Assembly (NCBI GenBank): GCA_036971475.1
Contig: JBAIZL010000001.1
Location: forward strand, 149,856,044 to 149,920,043
Reading direction: 5' to 3'
Origin: Prosapia bicincta
Lineage: Eukaryota; Arthropoda; Insecta; Hemiptera; Cercopidae
Length of the DNA stretch: 64,000 nt
In this document: piece by piece, positions 1 through 32,479 of the stretch
Layout of the letters: the number at the start of each line of letters is the position of its first letter
How positions within the stretch are numbered: the stretch's first letter is position 1
Notes under the pieces: generated by a model
What the model saw: only the letters and a program-made list of their open reading frames with translations
What the model was told of the DNA's origin: nothing
Database searches by the model: none
Made by a program: the position numbers and the translations under genes

Positions 1-386
1 CAAACTAATATTTATGTTATGAAATAAAACAAATATTCAAAGAATTACTGTTACATAGTATTACAAGTTATACATCGATGAGGTCAGGTAGGTGAAAGAA
101 GTAATATTTCTAAAAATAGTTTTTTTTTATTCTGTTTCATTTTCAATCCTAAGTATTACCAATCCCTCTTTTAACCCAATAACTATTTTTCTTTAGTTTA
201 TTACCCCCTATATAGCAGGTTCATTATCTTTATCATCCTGTCCACTTCTTCCTACCATATTTTTCTCCGTTTGTCCGTTTTAAGATTCAAAATTGTTTAG
301 ATAATTGAACTCAAAGTATCCATAACAAAGTAATACATCCTAATATAATTTCACATATTTAATTATATCCTACATATTTTTTATTT

Positions 387-428
<42 letters not shown>

Positions 429-441
429 CGGTGTACATACA
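1..441. other. Upstream non-coding sequence, probably intron of gene 1
   Basis: No coding signal is seen. It holds an AT dinucleotide run at about 391-425. Because the first visible exon of aminopeptidase gene 1 (3284) starts in the middle of the protein, this stretch is inferred to be intron of that gene. Confidence 0.5.
391..425. repeat. (TA)n microsatellite
   Basis: Uninterrupted TA dinucleotide run just upstream of the Tigger relic. Confidence 0.95.
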
Positions 442-1605
442 CAGTAGAGTCTTGATAATTTGAGGTAGATAGAAACCTCGTATTACATGAAAATATGTTA
501 ATATACGTTAGAAAAATTATAAGTTCTAATGAACCCTAACACTGTAATTCTTAGTTAATAATGCACAAAGTATGTTTAGACCTAGAGGACTTTATTTATT
601 ACAGTAAAGTACTTACATAAATTATGTTGATTTTTAATACATTGTTCATCAAGGTTGTTTACATTTTTCGGAAAATGTTGTTAAGTGCTTTTGCGTTTGC
701 TTATCAGTTAGTTTTCATACTACAGTGCCACATAGACATTTTAGCAGAAGCACATCTGTTGGCGTGTTGTCTGTTTGTTCAATATAGCATAGTGTAGTTT
801 TCAAGGCGGCCATTCCATCATCGTGACTATTTTTCCCTTCTTGTACTGTATCGGTCGAAACTTCATCTTTATTCTAATCATCATTGCCTTCGGCATTTTT
901 TGTACCATTTCAACAATCATAACATCTGTTATCTCAAATTTTTCTCATCAGAGCTTTCACAACTTAAAAGTTTCTTGAAGGGAAATGTAAAATCTGTTTC
1001 TTCTGGTAAATCAATAACACAATTAACAATTTCATTAGGACTCAGGATTTTGTTCCATGACTTGTTTGGTGTTTCTTCTTTTATTTTGTTCCATGATTCA
1101 GCTATTCACTACACAACTCCCTTAAATATAATTTATTTTTTAGAAAGCTTACAATACTTTCATCCTCTTCAGTCTATTCTAAGAGAGATATTAAAAAGTA
1201 AAGTGTATTTTTTTCATACGCTCCAGAGCAGCCTGCTTCATCAGCTGAATTAGGGTTGTAACACTTACTGGAAGATATAAATGCAGTTATCGTCAGAGCA
1301 AAGATGATCTTCCTCGAGATGCGACGACCCTTTGTCTAACAGTAAAATAGCTTTCCGAGGCAAATTCTTTGTTTCAAAAACTTTTCAGTTTCGAGCACAA
1401 ACTCATTTCAAAACCACTCTTTAAATAGTTCTCTGTCCATCCAATCAGGTCCTTGGTTCTTATATGAAATCGGCAATGCTGACATGGAAATGTTCTAAAC
1501 TCCGACGGCTTAGCCGATTAATCTTGCGGCTTAGCCGACTCGAAGTGGGACTCAAATATCAAGGAAGCTCTAAAAACCAGGACTCAGCATTTCAAGACTC
1601 TACTG
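442..1605 (-). mobile_element. pogo/Tigger-type DNA transposon relic 1
   Basis: The left end begins CAGTAGAGTCTTGAT and the right end is its approximate inverse, ...CAAGACTCTACTG, the terminal form of pogo/Tigger elements. The minus strand encodes a broken transposase. Around 1340-1210 it reads LLLDKGSSHLEED, then VTTLIQLMKQAALERMKK, matching the DDE segment (LLLDNAPSHP...TSLIQPMDQG) in which the second catalytic Asp lies. Around 810-700 it reads CYIEQTDNTPTDVLLL, the usual C-terminal stretch. In-frame stops and frameshifts show that it is dead. The flanking TA target duplication is not clean on the left. A second relic with related ends lies at 7166-8205. Confidence 0.8.
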
Positions 1606-1639
<34 letters not shown>

Positions 1640-3283
1640 TTTAATTCATTTTAGGTTAAAAACATTGTGTGTAATAAAAATTTTACCATTGGGTAATAAA
1701 CAAACTGTATGAGGTTACTAGGATTTATCAGTATATATCAATAAATTTGGATGATATATTCTGGTGACACCAACTGGTATTCTTTGTTTTTTTACAAAAC
1801 TAGCATATTTATTTAGAAACTTAAAAGAATATTTGTATCAAATTGTTCTAACACATTACAGAATCATAATGTATATATTACATTCACATTTACATTAAAA
1901 AAATATGGAATTTTACTTTTTAACTTGTAGGGGTTTATTAAACAGTCACACCGATATATTCTAGATTTGATGTTACTCACTTTACATTGAAAGATGGTGT
2001 CTATGTGTATCCCTTTATTGTAATATTTTATAAGCCTTCGGCCTATATCTCCCATTGGCATTTTTGTTACAGCTAGTGCTCTTTAATATCTACCAACATC
2101 GGGTTTCTTTTACCTCAAGCACTCAACAAATTTCTAATTATATCGTCTTGATAATAATGACACTATTTCATTGCCTTTATGTTTTCACAAAATATCAGAT
2201 ATCAATTTACAAATCTTATTAAAAATTAATAAAGACTTAATATACCAGCATATTGTTTTACGCTTTCATCGTTATAAGCATTTGATACCGCCTATCAATA
2301 CCACTTATATATATACAAAATTTATCAGGGTATATAAAAACATTTTAACACTTATTTACTTACGTATGGACAAGTTATACAGCTAAAGTTATATTAGTTG
2401 TGAAGGGGAGTCACTAAAGACCATGAGTGGGGCAAGTTTGATACAATAATACCTAATTATTGTTAGAGTGTATTAGTTGTAATAATACTTAATACGGTTT
2501 GTATTCTAATTACTACAAAAAATAAACAAAAATTCAAACATTTACTTATCAATTTACTAGGGTAAAAACAACTAGTTACTGATGTTTTATTTTTTCAGCA
2601 GACTTGTTATCTACTTGGGCAATGCATTGTTCAATGGCGTGAGTCATGAACAAGACCTCGAGATATACAAATCACAAAAATTTTAAACTTTACTTTATAA
2701 TTAATTAATATTAAAATGAATTTATTGCTCTCTTTTTTCTGTGGCCATGTTGAGTACATGTATGCATGGGCACCTATACCCGGGGCAAAGGGCGCCATGG
2801 CCCATCAGGTCTAAAATCAAAATAAATATCAAAATGTCAAATGTAGAATAGTGTTTTTTTTGAAAAAGTCATTTTTAATTTGGTGGATTAAAGGACATAA
2901 CTTTGGACTAAATATTTATATACAAAAAATGGGTTTTCCGTGAATATTTATATATTATTGTTTTTTTAAAAAGAAGTATGGGTTATTAGTTAATGTGTTT
3001 ATTTTCTTTATACATTGAGTACCATGGCCTAGTGCTTTGTAGTAGTAATAGGTTAAACGAGGTTAAAACTTGAATACTTTAGCTGACTAATTGTTTTGTA
3101 TGTAATGACTTCACATCCAGCACCCCTTACATGTGGTAACCCATCCATGTATGTAACTTTCAATTAAACTGAGATAATTTGGATCAATAGTTTTTTTACT
3201 CTCAGTTTTGATTTTATTAGTTGAAATTTATTTATAAAACTATTCCTCTTTCAATGTTTTCACTAAACTCAGTTTGATTTCAG
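1606..3283. other. Non-coding intron sequence
   Basis: A short TA run follows the Tigger relic (1606-1632). A palindrome-family repeat lies at about 2565-2690. No exon was found that could supply the aminopeptidase segment preceding the 3284 exon, so that exon must lie before the window. Confidence 0.5.
2565..2690 (+). repeat. Dispersed repeat family B, copy 1
   Basis: Similar sequence, including TTTTTCAGCAGAC and GCATTGTTCAATGG, recurs at 61484-61628 and, on the minus strand, at 51650-51810. It resembles an arm of the palindromic elements described elsewhere in this window. The ...CAGCAGAC... motif is the complement of a GTCTGCTG tail that follows GAAACAC in the better copies. Confidence 0.6.
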
Positions 3284-24260
<20,977 letters not shown>

Positions 24261-24288
24261 ATGTCAGATTACAGCAATTTAAGAGTGT

Positions 24289-24294
24289 AATAAA
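24289..24294 (+). terminator. Poly(A) signal of gene 1
   Basis: AATAAA lies 28 bp after the stop codon. A second AATAAA at 24567-24572 could be used for a longer 3' UTR. Confidence 0.65.
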
Positions 24295-24299
24295 GTACT

Positions 24300-25065
24300 A
24301 GTGTTAGAATGGGTTTTACTTATTTAACCTATTAGGTATCACATAAATAGGGAGTGTAATGGGTGATACTGGGTAGATTAGACCAGATGTAATAAAAAAA
24401 AACTGTGTAATAATAATAAAAACTAATGTAATAATAAAAATTTTTTAATTATTGTTTTATCAAGCTAAGGTTTGTTACAACACTAATAGAAAATACAGTT
24501 GATCTAAAAATTCAGCTAAAATGATTGTATAGTTTGAAAAATGTTAATTTTAAATTTTATCATGGCAATAAAGTGTGCATTACTATGGATTTTTTATATT
24601 CCATAGTAAAACCTAGGCTAACTAAGTGTCTATTGCTTAGAACTATTATTATATTATAACATAAAAATGAAAAGACAACTTCACTTCGGCAACACCTATG
24701 ACATTACCTCCCTTCCTTTATATTAAGAAATAAAATTATAAAAATTTTAATTTAAATTTATAATTATTATTACCAATAATTACTATCAAATAATTTCTGT
24801 TTGGCATTAATTCTGTATTGTAAACAGAATGCAATTAAATAAAGCTTTTCTGGATTTAATAAACAACAAAAACTCAATGAATTACTTATGAAATCTACTT
24901 TAATTTACTAAAAATTGAAGACTAATTTACACTTAAATAATAAAATTTTATAATTTTGCCAGCTAGCTTCAACAATAATTTAAACAGCAAGAACTCTTTA
25001 CAAAAAATTATTAATATAGGCCTACTCATCTTTATTTCTATTATGAATATTTCTATATGTTTGAG
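24300..25065. other. Intergenic or 3' UTR of gene 1
   Basis: AT-rich, no coding similarity. It includes the alternative poly(A) signal at 24567. Confidence 0.45.
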
Positions 25066-25225
25066 TACAGTTTTCTGCCATCCCTAACGTTTCAATATAC
25101 TTTTCTGTTAACACGTTTTAGTGTAACTCCATTTTCAAAACTTCAATCGTACAATTAACGGAGTTACTCCGAAACGTGTCAACAAAAGAGAATATTGAAA
25201 CGTTAGGAATGGCAGAAAACTGTAT
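25066..25225. repeat. Palindromic element, arms about 65-70 bp
   Basis: TACAGTTTTCTGCCAT...CTAACGTTTCAATAT at the left is the inverse of ATATTGAAACGTTAGG...ATGGCAGAAAACTGTA at the right. The right arm carries GGAGTTACTCCGAAACGTGT (hairpin, GAAAC and GTGTC). The left arm on the minus strand reads TTGAAAA before GGAG, a U3-A8 type core, but its stem II and GAA are eroded. Confidence 0.8.
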
Positions 25226-27400
25226 TCTGACATATGACTCTTTAGTTGTCTTAAATCTATTATTACCCTAGATACAACTTATATTAAATGTATATATATC
25301 TTGGTGTAAGAGATAAGAATACTGTGTTATGGCTTGTAATTTAATAAATCTACTTGTTATGCCCATTTGAAATTTTACTTGTTGGTCTTTAATTTAAATA
25401 TAACAAGAATTGAAATTTAAATGGTTAATAAATAATTAATATACTTAAATTTGCATTGAGTAGCTTTTGTGCTCTTCACAGTTCCCCTTCGCTGTCGTCA
25501 TGATTTAAGAGTGTGTTTCTTTATCCATCTATCACTGACTCCCAGAGTTGAACTCCTCTCCCAGGTCCTTGACTTGCTACTCTCTCTCACTTCCAAGCTT
25601 GACCTTTACTCTGGATCATCTACTGCCAACCCTTTTCCGACTTGTAGCTACTTCTTCCCTTCCATCCATCTTCTTCCCTTTCTTCTATCTTTTCTACTAA
25701 TCCTGGCCTTTCTTTATTTTCTTTGTTGCTCTGCTCGCCTTTAATTTAGGATATTTGCCAACAAAGACTTTATTTTTGGATTATGGGTTTACCATCATCA
25801 CTCTACCTATGCCAGTCAGTCTAAGAGAGTCAGTCTGTCCAAATCTCAGTTTAAGAGTTTTTTTATTTTGAAAAACCCTTTTCTCTTTTCAGCTAATTGT
25901 ATCTCTTACACACAAAGCCTCGAACCTATAGATTTACGATATCTAAAACAATACAATTTTTTCTTACCAGCTAGGAACATATGTTTTGTTGTAATATATA
26001 CATACAGTATATGTACATACAAATATGTACTTACAGTATATCATTTAGAAAAATAACAATAGTTTCTTAATTGGTTGTCTTCAGTGTTTTTGTCACTGGC
26101 ATCGTAATCAGAATACTGAGCACAGATTGTTAGAGTCTATTCTTTGCAGAGATATATATTGCATTTTGTACACTTAGTTTTTTAACTCCTGTGCTTCATC
26201 CACCCACAAAAGCCAGACCGCCTTTGAGCTCTTATGATATTGGCTTCAGGATCCTTCACTTTATCTTCTAGTCTTAACATTTGTTTAATATTTCTTTCCA
26301 ATTCTCAGAAAAGTGTTTGATGACCATGGTGAAAAAAAAAATTTTCTGGCAGTTTTGTGCTAAACCTTTGAAATACATATGTGCCATCACACTGAAACAC
26401 CCTTCTTGTGCCTATACATATACATATTAAAAAGGACATACTTTTCAATCCAGTGATGTTGAGAAGATTGAGAAACAATGATACAATAAAGGTATAGGAG
26501 TTAGCGTAAAGGTTGTCGGTAAGGGTGAGAAACTTTTAGAGTAGGACTAAGGAGATTGAGGAAAGTATATCAAAGTACTCAAATTTTCATGATTGTGTTT
26601 CGGCTGAAAAAAGTCTTGCTGTAAAAATAAGGTAAGAAAAACTTTAAAGCGTATTCAGAAATTTATAAATAAAGTTCAGTAGTAAAAATACAAAATCATG
26701 ATAGGTCCGAAAATACAAAACCAAACAAAAATGCAATCAAGAATCTTTATTGGCAATATGTAACACTATACATCAATAGAAATTAAGGAGAAAAAATTAC
26801 ATTATTGATATATGGTAATTTAAAAAATGGTTTGAATTGCATATTAAATTATTGTCTCAGAATAAACAATCCAATAGAAAAAAAATCAATCTAAGCACTT
26901 AAACTAGAGTAGGTACTATGAGCGATGTAATTTTTATTATAAGAAGTAAACAAGTAATAATTTATTATTATTTATTATTTATTAATTTATCATTATAAAG
27001 CATTATTTTTACTTTAAAAGAGAAATAATAATAGATGCAAAAAAAATATAATAGACATAACAAAAATTTTTTTAAAAATATTTTTCTAGACATCATTATA
27101 TAGGAAATAATAAGTCAAATAATTTTTTAAAATGTTCACTGATGTAAAGGCTGACAAATAATAATAGGATTTCTAATCAGGGAGGGCATTTATTAAAACT
27201 GTTAAAAACCAGACTTATAAACTTTTCGATATTCTTGGCAAAAACAAAACAAAGTTAACTAAAATTTACAATGAAAGTACATTTGAAGTAGAGGGGTAAT
27301 AAGTGAGCTCGTCTTCAGAACAGTGCGTAAAAATCAAAATGATTTGAACATTGGAAATGATCTGATGTAATTGATCGTGTTCGAAAGAGGCTGTTGACCT
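25226..27400. other. Intergenic, no gene recognised
   Basis: Contains a TC-rich stretch (25480-25740) whose open frame is low-complexity and shows no family motif. No exon or transposon ends were recognised. Confidence 0.45.
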
Positions 27401-27402
27401 AA

Positions 27403-28093
27403 TAACCAGGTCAACTGGTCCCACTACTAACCAGGTCAACTGGTCCCACTACTAACCAGGTCAACTAGTCCCACTACCAACCAGGTCAACTGGTCCCACT
27501 ACTAACTAGGTCAACTGATCCTAATACCAACCAGGTCAACTGGTCCCACTACTAACCAGGTCAACTGGTTCCACTAGTAACCAGGTCAACTGGTCCTACT
27601 ACCAACCAGATCAACTGGTCCCACTACCAACTAGGTCAACTGGTCCCACTAACAACTAGGTCCCACTACTAACCAGGACAACTGGTCCCACTATGAACCA
27701 GATCAACTGGTCCCACTACCAACCAGGTCAACTGGTCCCATTACTAACCAGGTCAAATGGTCCTACTACCAACCAGGTCAACTGGTCCCACTACTAACCA
27801 GGTCAACTGGTCCTACTACTAACCAGGTCAACTGGTTCCACTATTAACCAGGTCAACTGGTTCCACTAATAACCAGGTCAACTGGTCCTACTACCAACCA
27901 GATCAACTGGTCCCACTACCAACCAGGTTAACTGGTCCCACTAACAACTAGGTCCCACTACTAACCAGGACAACTGGTCCCACTACCAACCAGACCAACA
28001 AGTCCCATTACCAACCAGGTCAATTGGTCCCACCACCAACCATGTCACCTGGCACGACTACCAACCAGGTCAACTGGTCCCACACTAACCACA
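27403..28093. repeat. Minisatellite, about 25-bp unit, about 27 copies
   Basis: Unit close to CCAGGTCAACTGGTCCCACTA plus four bases, with point variants and a few shortened units. Each unit contains CCAG...CTGG as a small inverted repeat, so single strands could form serial hairpins. Confidence 0.95.
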
Positions 28094-28141
28094 GTGGTTA
28101 TTATAGATAATCCAAACTGAAGTGCTATATAGGTTTAGTGA

Positions 28142-28145
<4 letters not shown>

Positions 28146-28204
<59 letters not shown>
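28146..28204. repeat. (CA)n microsatellite
   Basis: Long CA run immediately following the 25-bp minisatellite. Confidence 0.95.
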
Positions 28205-28212
<8 letters not shown>

Positions 28213-28579
28213 AAACACGCACGCATGCGCGCCTACCTCCCGTCGATAAGTTACCTACTAACCCTTAGTTTAAAAAATTAAAATAAATTAAATTTATTAC
28301 ATTTCAATAGTTTTTTCTGACATTTCTGGATTCTACATATTATTCCTTGGAAATAGGCCATACTCAACGTAAATATGTCGGTACTAATTGAATATTTAGT
28401 GTAATTTATAAATATCGAAAATCGATATTTAATGAACGTTCCCTTTTCTATTGCATTTATAAGTATTATACTTACGTCGTCTTTGGACTTTATTTCCAAG
28501 GAATAATATCTAGAATCCAAAAATGTCGTTAAAAATTACATGAATTCTACAATATAATAGTTTAGGTTTTATAGACTAA

Positions 28580-29775
28580 AGCCTTTTTCACATTATTAGA
28601 CAAGTCGAGCGTTTGTCTATGCCGGGGTCTCCAACCTACGGCCTGGGCAACATCCGGCCCGCGGAAAGCTAGCTTACTGAAAACAAAATATTTGGTAATA
28701 TCTTTCTTTTTAAACATGTTTACCATTAAATATAAGTACAATACTCGTCTCTCACCTGCCACTTCTTTTCTCTATAAGTGTAAAACTTACTGTAAACAAG
28801 TAAAAAACTAAGCAAGAAACTCTCAAAAACCACCACTGAGCTTTTGATTAGAAAAAACGTCGTAGGTGTATTGTCTTTCTTCCCAGAAATATAGCCTGTC
28901 CTCCAAAAGTTTTCGATGTGTCCCTTGAGTAAAAAAGGTTGGAGACCTCTGGTCTATAGAATTGTCTGAAGGATGTCTTTAGACAATGTATCTAGACATT
29001 TTAGAGACTTTGTTACGTGTACACACTTGTTGGGTAGTTGCTAGACAAGGCTGGCCTTATTTGGATGACTGCTTGCCCAGTTACAACTTGAATACTGAAA
29101 AACCAAGCGGAAGAGGGCGTTGGTGGAGGTTTGAAGTCTTCGTAGAGGGACCTTGATTCTTTTGCACTTTACTTTCAAAACTGAAATTGTAAGACGCGAT
29201 TTTGTTTCGAAACTTTATCCGTATGACCCCAAGTGATTTTTAAAAATTACTACATTTTTTAAGCAGAAATATTGATAAAAGAGAAAGCGCATTTACAAAA
29301 ATTATTCTACCATACATGGGTTTTTCCAACATCCCCCGCGGATATTTCATATTTTTCGTCCACTTCTTCCAACACCTTTCTTTTTTACTGCGGTTTTTAT
29401 AATCGGGATTTGTAATTTCCCATGAACAATTTGAACAACGAAAATCTATGGAAAACCTTTTCCGTGAGTCACGTGTTTAAATAATAAAAACAATCGAAAA
29501 GAAAACTTGAACGAAATCAACAAAAGCAATGGAATGATAATTATTTCTCACGACTCACTGATAACAACTGTCAACAATGTCTCGCAACACGTCCACACTT
29601 CAAAAGTTGCCCACATTGTCCAAGTCTCCCATCTGAGCTGGGAGACCAATGTTCTGCAATTTTGTCACAAAGACGAGTCTATAAACAATATTTTAATCTC
29701 GCTTGTCGATAGTATCTAGACAATGTCTAAAGACAGAAATCGCTCGACTTTGTCTAATAGCGTTGACAAGGCTGA
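28580..29775. mobile_element. DNA transposon with long imperfect inverted ends (PIF/Harbinger-like?)
   Basis: Left end GCCTTTTTCACATTATTAGA, then AAGTCGAGC, later TTTAGACAATGTATCTAGAC (about 28970-29000). Right end GTATCTAGACAATGTCTAAA, then GCTCGACTTTGTCTAATAGC and AAGGC (about 29710-29770). These are inverted with respect to each other. The left arm is split by a hAT miniature element at 28623. No transposase motif is seen inside. The superfamily is a guess from the GCCTTTTTCACA-type start, and the target duplication is unclear. Confidence 0.55.
28623..28951. mobile_element. hAT-type miniature element nested in a larger transposon
   Basis: Ends CGGGGTCTCCAACCT and AGGTTGGAGACCTCTG are inverted. 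The flanks GTCTATGC (28615-28622) and GTCTATAG (28952-28959) look like an 8-bp target duplication with two differences. Length 329 bp. It interrupts the left arm of the 28580-29775 element, so it inserted later. Confidence 0.78.
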
Positions 29776-30018
29776 AGGTCTGGAGGATGACACATCTGAG
29801 GAAGTTGGGCCGCCGAGCCGGATCAGCGTGAGGATCGCCTAATTTATAATTTATTAAATTAACTCATATATCGCCATCAAATTTGTACCAATAGCGTTGT
29901 TTGTTTCAGCCGTACAAACTCTATCCTATGCTTTAATTGAATATTTTCTTGAGCAACTGTGGCCTAATGCTATAATAATTAAATAAAAAACCCACTAACC
30001 ACAAAATAACTTTATTTA

Positions 30019-30067
30019 ATCACTTGATGTACATTTCGGTTACTAGGTAACCATCTTCAGAAGTACT
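30019..30067 (-). ncRNA. Hammerhead ribozyme-like motif with complete core
   Basis: Minus strand: core CTGAAGA at 30060-30054, stem II GGTTAC (30052-30047)/GTAACC (30043-30038) with loop CTA, GAA at 30037-30035, self-complementary stem III ATGTACAT (30034-30027), cleavage-position C at 30026, stem I AAGTG (30025-30021) pairing with TACTT (30065-30061). All invariant positions of the family are kept. One extra base (30053) lies between the core and stem II. The palindromic stem III would suit pairing between two copies, as proposed for short-stem-III hammerheads. Confidence 0.65.
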
Positions 30068-30176
30068 GAACAAAATTAATTTACAACGTTACTTATATAG
30101 CAAAAACCTGATTGTTGTAGTAGAGGAGGGGTGGGGAGTTTTTGCTATATAAGTATCGTTGTTAATTAATTTTGTT

Positions 30177-30226
30177 CAGTACTTCTAAAGATGGTTACCT
30201 GGTAACTGAAATGTACATCAAGTGAT
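30177..30226 (+). ncRNA. Hammerhead-like motif, G5 mutated
   Basis: Opposite arm of the same palindrome. Stems I, II (GGTTAC/GTAACT) and III (ATGTACAT) are kept and GAA is at 30208-30210, but the core reads CTAAAGA (30185-30191), losing invariant G5. Probably inactive. Confidence 0.5.
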
Positions 30227-30700
30227 TAAATAAAGTTATATTGTGGTTAGTGGGTTTTTTTTATTTAGTTAATATCCTATGCTGTCAATACAAAATGTGT
30301 TCTGTGTTGATCTGCAGCCAGATGATATTCATCTGACATTAATGTAAATTCCTTCGTTAATGCATCAGTCTATTGATTGCTCCACTTTCCGTTACGTACT
30401 GTCAGCCAGATACACGCATGGTAATATATCAGTGATGAGCCAGATAAACGCATAGTAATATATCAGTGATGCAGTCCGGAACAGTGATTTAATGGGAAGG
30501 AACGGTTTCTTGTTGATAGTCAGCCAACTCAAATCACTTCTCTACGACAGCGTGCAAAGAGAAGCATACAGCACACAGAATTTTCTCTTTCCTTTGCATG
30601 GAATTCAACAGTTACTCTCTTCCTTTTGGTTAAACTCTTCTAACATTATTACATGTGAGCGATTTAATCGCAAATGTAATAAAACTCAATTGTTCGTTTT

Positions 30701-30702
<2 letters not shown>

Positions 30703-30796
<94 letters not shown>

Positions 30797-30901
30797 GTTA
30801 ATATATTATTATTGTAAGTAATTTTATCCACATTACAATAGTAATATATTAACTTCATAAAGTCAGTGCAACGGAAAAACAATGGATAACGTAAAATATC
30901 A

Positions 30902-30945
<44 letters not shown>
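30703..30945. repeat. (AT)n microsatellites
   Basis: AT runs at 30703-30793 and 30902-30945, separated by a short inverted segment (ATGAAGTTAATATATTA and its complement). Confidence 0.95.
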
Positions 30946-30951
<6 letters not shown>

Positions 30952-31060
30952 TTTCTAAAATAGAAACTATAATCAGTTTTCATGTTACACTGGTTACGTT
31001 TAAATTTTGTGGAAATAAAATGACTGGTTTGTAAGTCAAGCATTGACATTTATTAATTTA

Positions 31061-31105
31061 GTGGTGAAGTTTCGATAACATATCCATTACCATCTTCAGG
31101 CCAGG
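31061..31105 (-). ncRNA. Hammerhead-like motif
   Basis: Minus strand: core CTGAAGA (31099-31093), stem II GGTAA/TTATC with an eight-base loop, GAA at 31073-31071, then ACTTC, giving a minimal stem III and cleavage-position C at 31066. Stem I is only GGT/ACC-like after one mismatch. The core is complete but stems I and III are weak. One extra base follows the core, as in the other copies. Confidence 0.45.
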
Positions 31106-31464
31106 ACTCTAGAAAATTTTCCTATGTTCACTTTCACTAGGGTAGACGAGAGGTATAACTGTAGTGTCACAGTACCTTTTGTAGCCTCTGATAGAAGTGA
31201 GTTAACGAGGCTATGTAAATATGCTTTTGTTTGGAAGTCTATAGTGAATAATTTTTCTGTAGTAAAGACAGAGTGTGAGATAATTGATCTGTCTTTCCTT
31301 CATCCCAACCGTACGAGAGACACACTAACAGCACCTTACTTTCCCGTCAGTGGGCTTATCTTTATTTCTTGTGATATTTCGAAAAGAAACTTTATTTAAT
31401 TTAGTTTGTAGTTACACGAAACAAATCACATGTAAAACAACAAAACTTTATAGTAAAGTTGTTG
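31106..31464. other. Intergenic, open frame without recognised motif
   Basis: A + strand frame from 31124 to 31399 is open for about 90 codons, with ordinary amino-acid composition, but no family, splice context or homologous copy was recognised. It could be debris of a transposon adjoining the hammerhead-like motif. Confidence 0.3.
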
Positions 31465-31650
31465 TAATCATCTTGAATCACTGATTAAACTGTAATTAAA
31501 TGATAGCCTATTTAACTAAGTGATTACGTAAGGGCTTGCTTGGCTACGCGTTGCGAAACAATCGTTCCTTTTCGAAAAAGGAACGATTGTTTCGAAACGC
31601 GTCAGTAAGTAAGCCCTTATGTATTTACTTAGTTAAATATTATTTAAATA
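31465..31650. repeat. Dispersed repeat family A, copy 2, with palindromic centre
   Basis: Starts TAATCATCTTGAATCACTGA. Around 31529-31625 AGGGCTTGCTTGGC...GCGAAACAATCGTTCC is followed by its inverse GGAACGATTGTTTCGAAACG...TAAGTAAGCCCT. It shares block order with 19400-19545 (minus) and 62975-63110. Confidence 0.8.
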
Positions 31651-32264
31651 TGGTTTATAACAAAAACTTGTCATAATAAACCATTTCTCCCTTTTTATTA
31701 TATTTTTCCGAAGATATTAGGATCAAAGCTCTAGAGATCAACCAAAATTTTATCTTTGATACTAAAACAGTTAAGTTTTATATTATTTTAAAGTTAAATG
31801 GATATAGATTGCAAATTTGATCTATAATTTTCAACAAAATTTAAAAGTATAGAGTGAAAGTTAACTAAATTTAGTTTTTTTTTTGTATGGATAATTAATT
31901 ATTTAATTTATTCGTTTTGCTTTAATGGTGATAATCATTTTTTTATATCTTCATAGAAATAACAAATTAAGTTTGGACAGTGACATTTACAAGTCGTTAT
32001 TTGTCTAACACGGGTTTACATTGCATTTTTAAAGAAAAAGTTACTTAGGCCTAATGTCAAACGAATAAAATAATTTCATACATCGCTAAAATTCCATTCT
32101 CATTAACTATATTCATTATATTTATTTAATAAAAATATCTAATATTTTAAAGAATTTCTTATTTCTATGAACAGCCTTAATTCATTTTTGGAAAAATTAC
32201 TACAAATCTGAATATTTAGTTAAAAATATTAAGCTAATTAGAGCTTAGCAACGTCAGAACACTT

Positions 32265-32478
32265 CACAACGGTAAAAATTAAAACAGTTTAATCTAAATC
32301 TCACTACACACTAGTTATTACAACAAACGCACTAGTTTATTTAAACAGACTATTTTCGATGACAATACCGCCTTTATCAGTACTTGGCTACTACTGATAA
32401 AATTTAATAAACTAGTTTGTTTGTTTTTGAAAAACTGTGTAGTGAGATTTAGAGTAAATTGTTTTAATTTTTACCAGA
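32265..32478. repeat. Palindromic element
   Basis: Left GGTAAAAATTAAAACAGTTT, then AATCTCACTACACA; right TGTGTAGTGAGATT, then AATTGTTTTAATTTTTACC, inverted copies. The minus strand of the left half holds CTGATAA (32380-32374), a GGCGG/TCATC stem, GAA and a GTC: a hammerhead-like arrangement with A at position 8 but C still at position 3. Confidence 0.8.
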
Positions 32479-32479
32479 A

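Larger units (their letters stand above)
29980..30268. repeat. Palindromic element with hammerhead motif in each arm
   Basis: Left arm (from AAATAAAAAACCCACTAACC) and right arm (ending GGTTAGTGGGTTTTTT) are inverted copies over about 110 bp, with a short unique centre. Each arm includes a hammerhead-like fold directed outward. Confidence 0.85.

Noticed and set aside
900..1253. 117-codon + strand open frame
   Set aside because: Antisense to the Tigger transposase relic, which explains the sequence better.
1..3283. Missing upstream exon of gene 1 within the window
   Set aside because: No segment similar to the 60916-61181 exon of gene 2 was found; the exon must lie further upstream.
25469..25744. 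91-codon open frame, Leu/Ser/Phe-rich
   Set aside because: TC-rich low-complexity sequence without family motif or splice context.
27403..28093. CRISPR-like array
   Set aside because: Repeats are contiguous without unique spacers and the genome is eukaryotic; it is a minisatellite. The same applies to 37736-39118.
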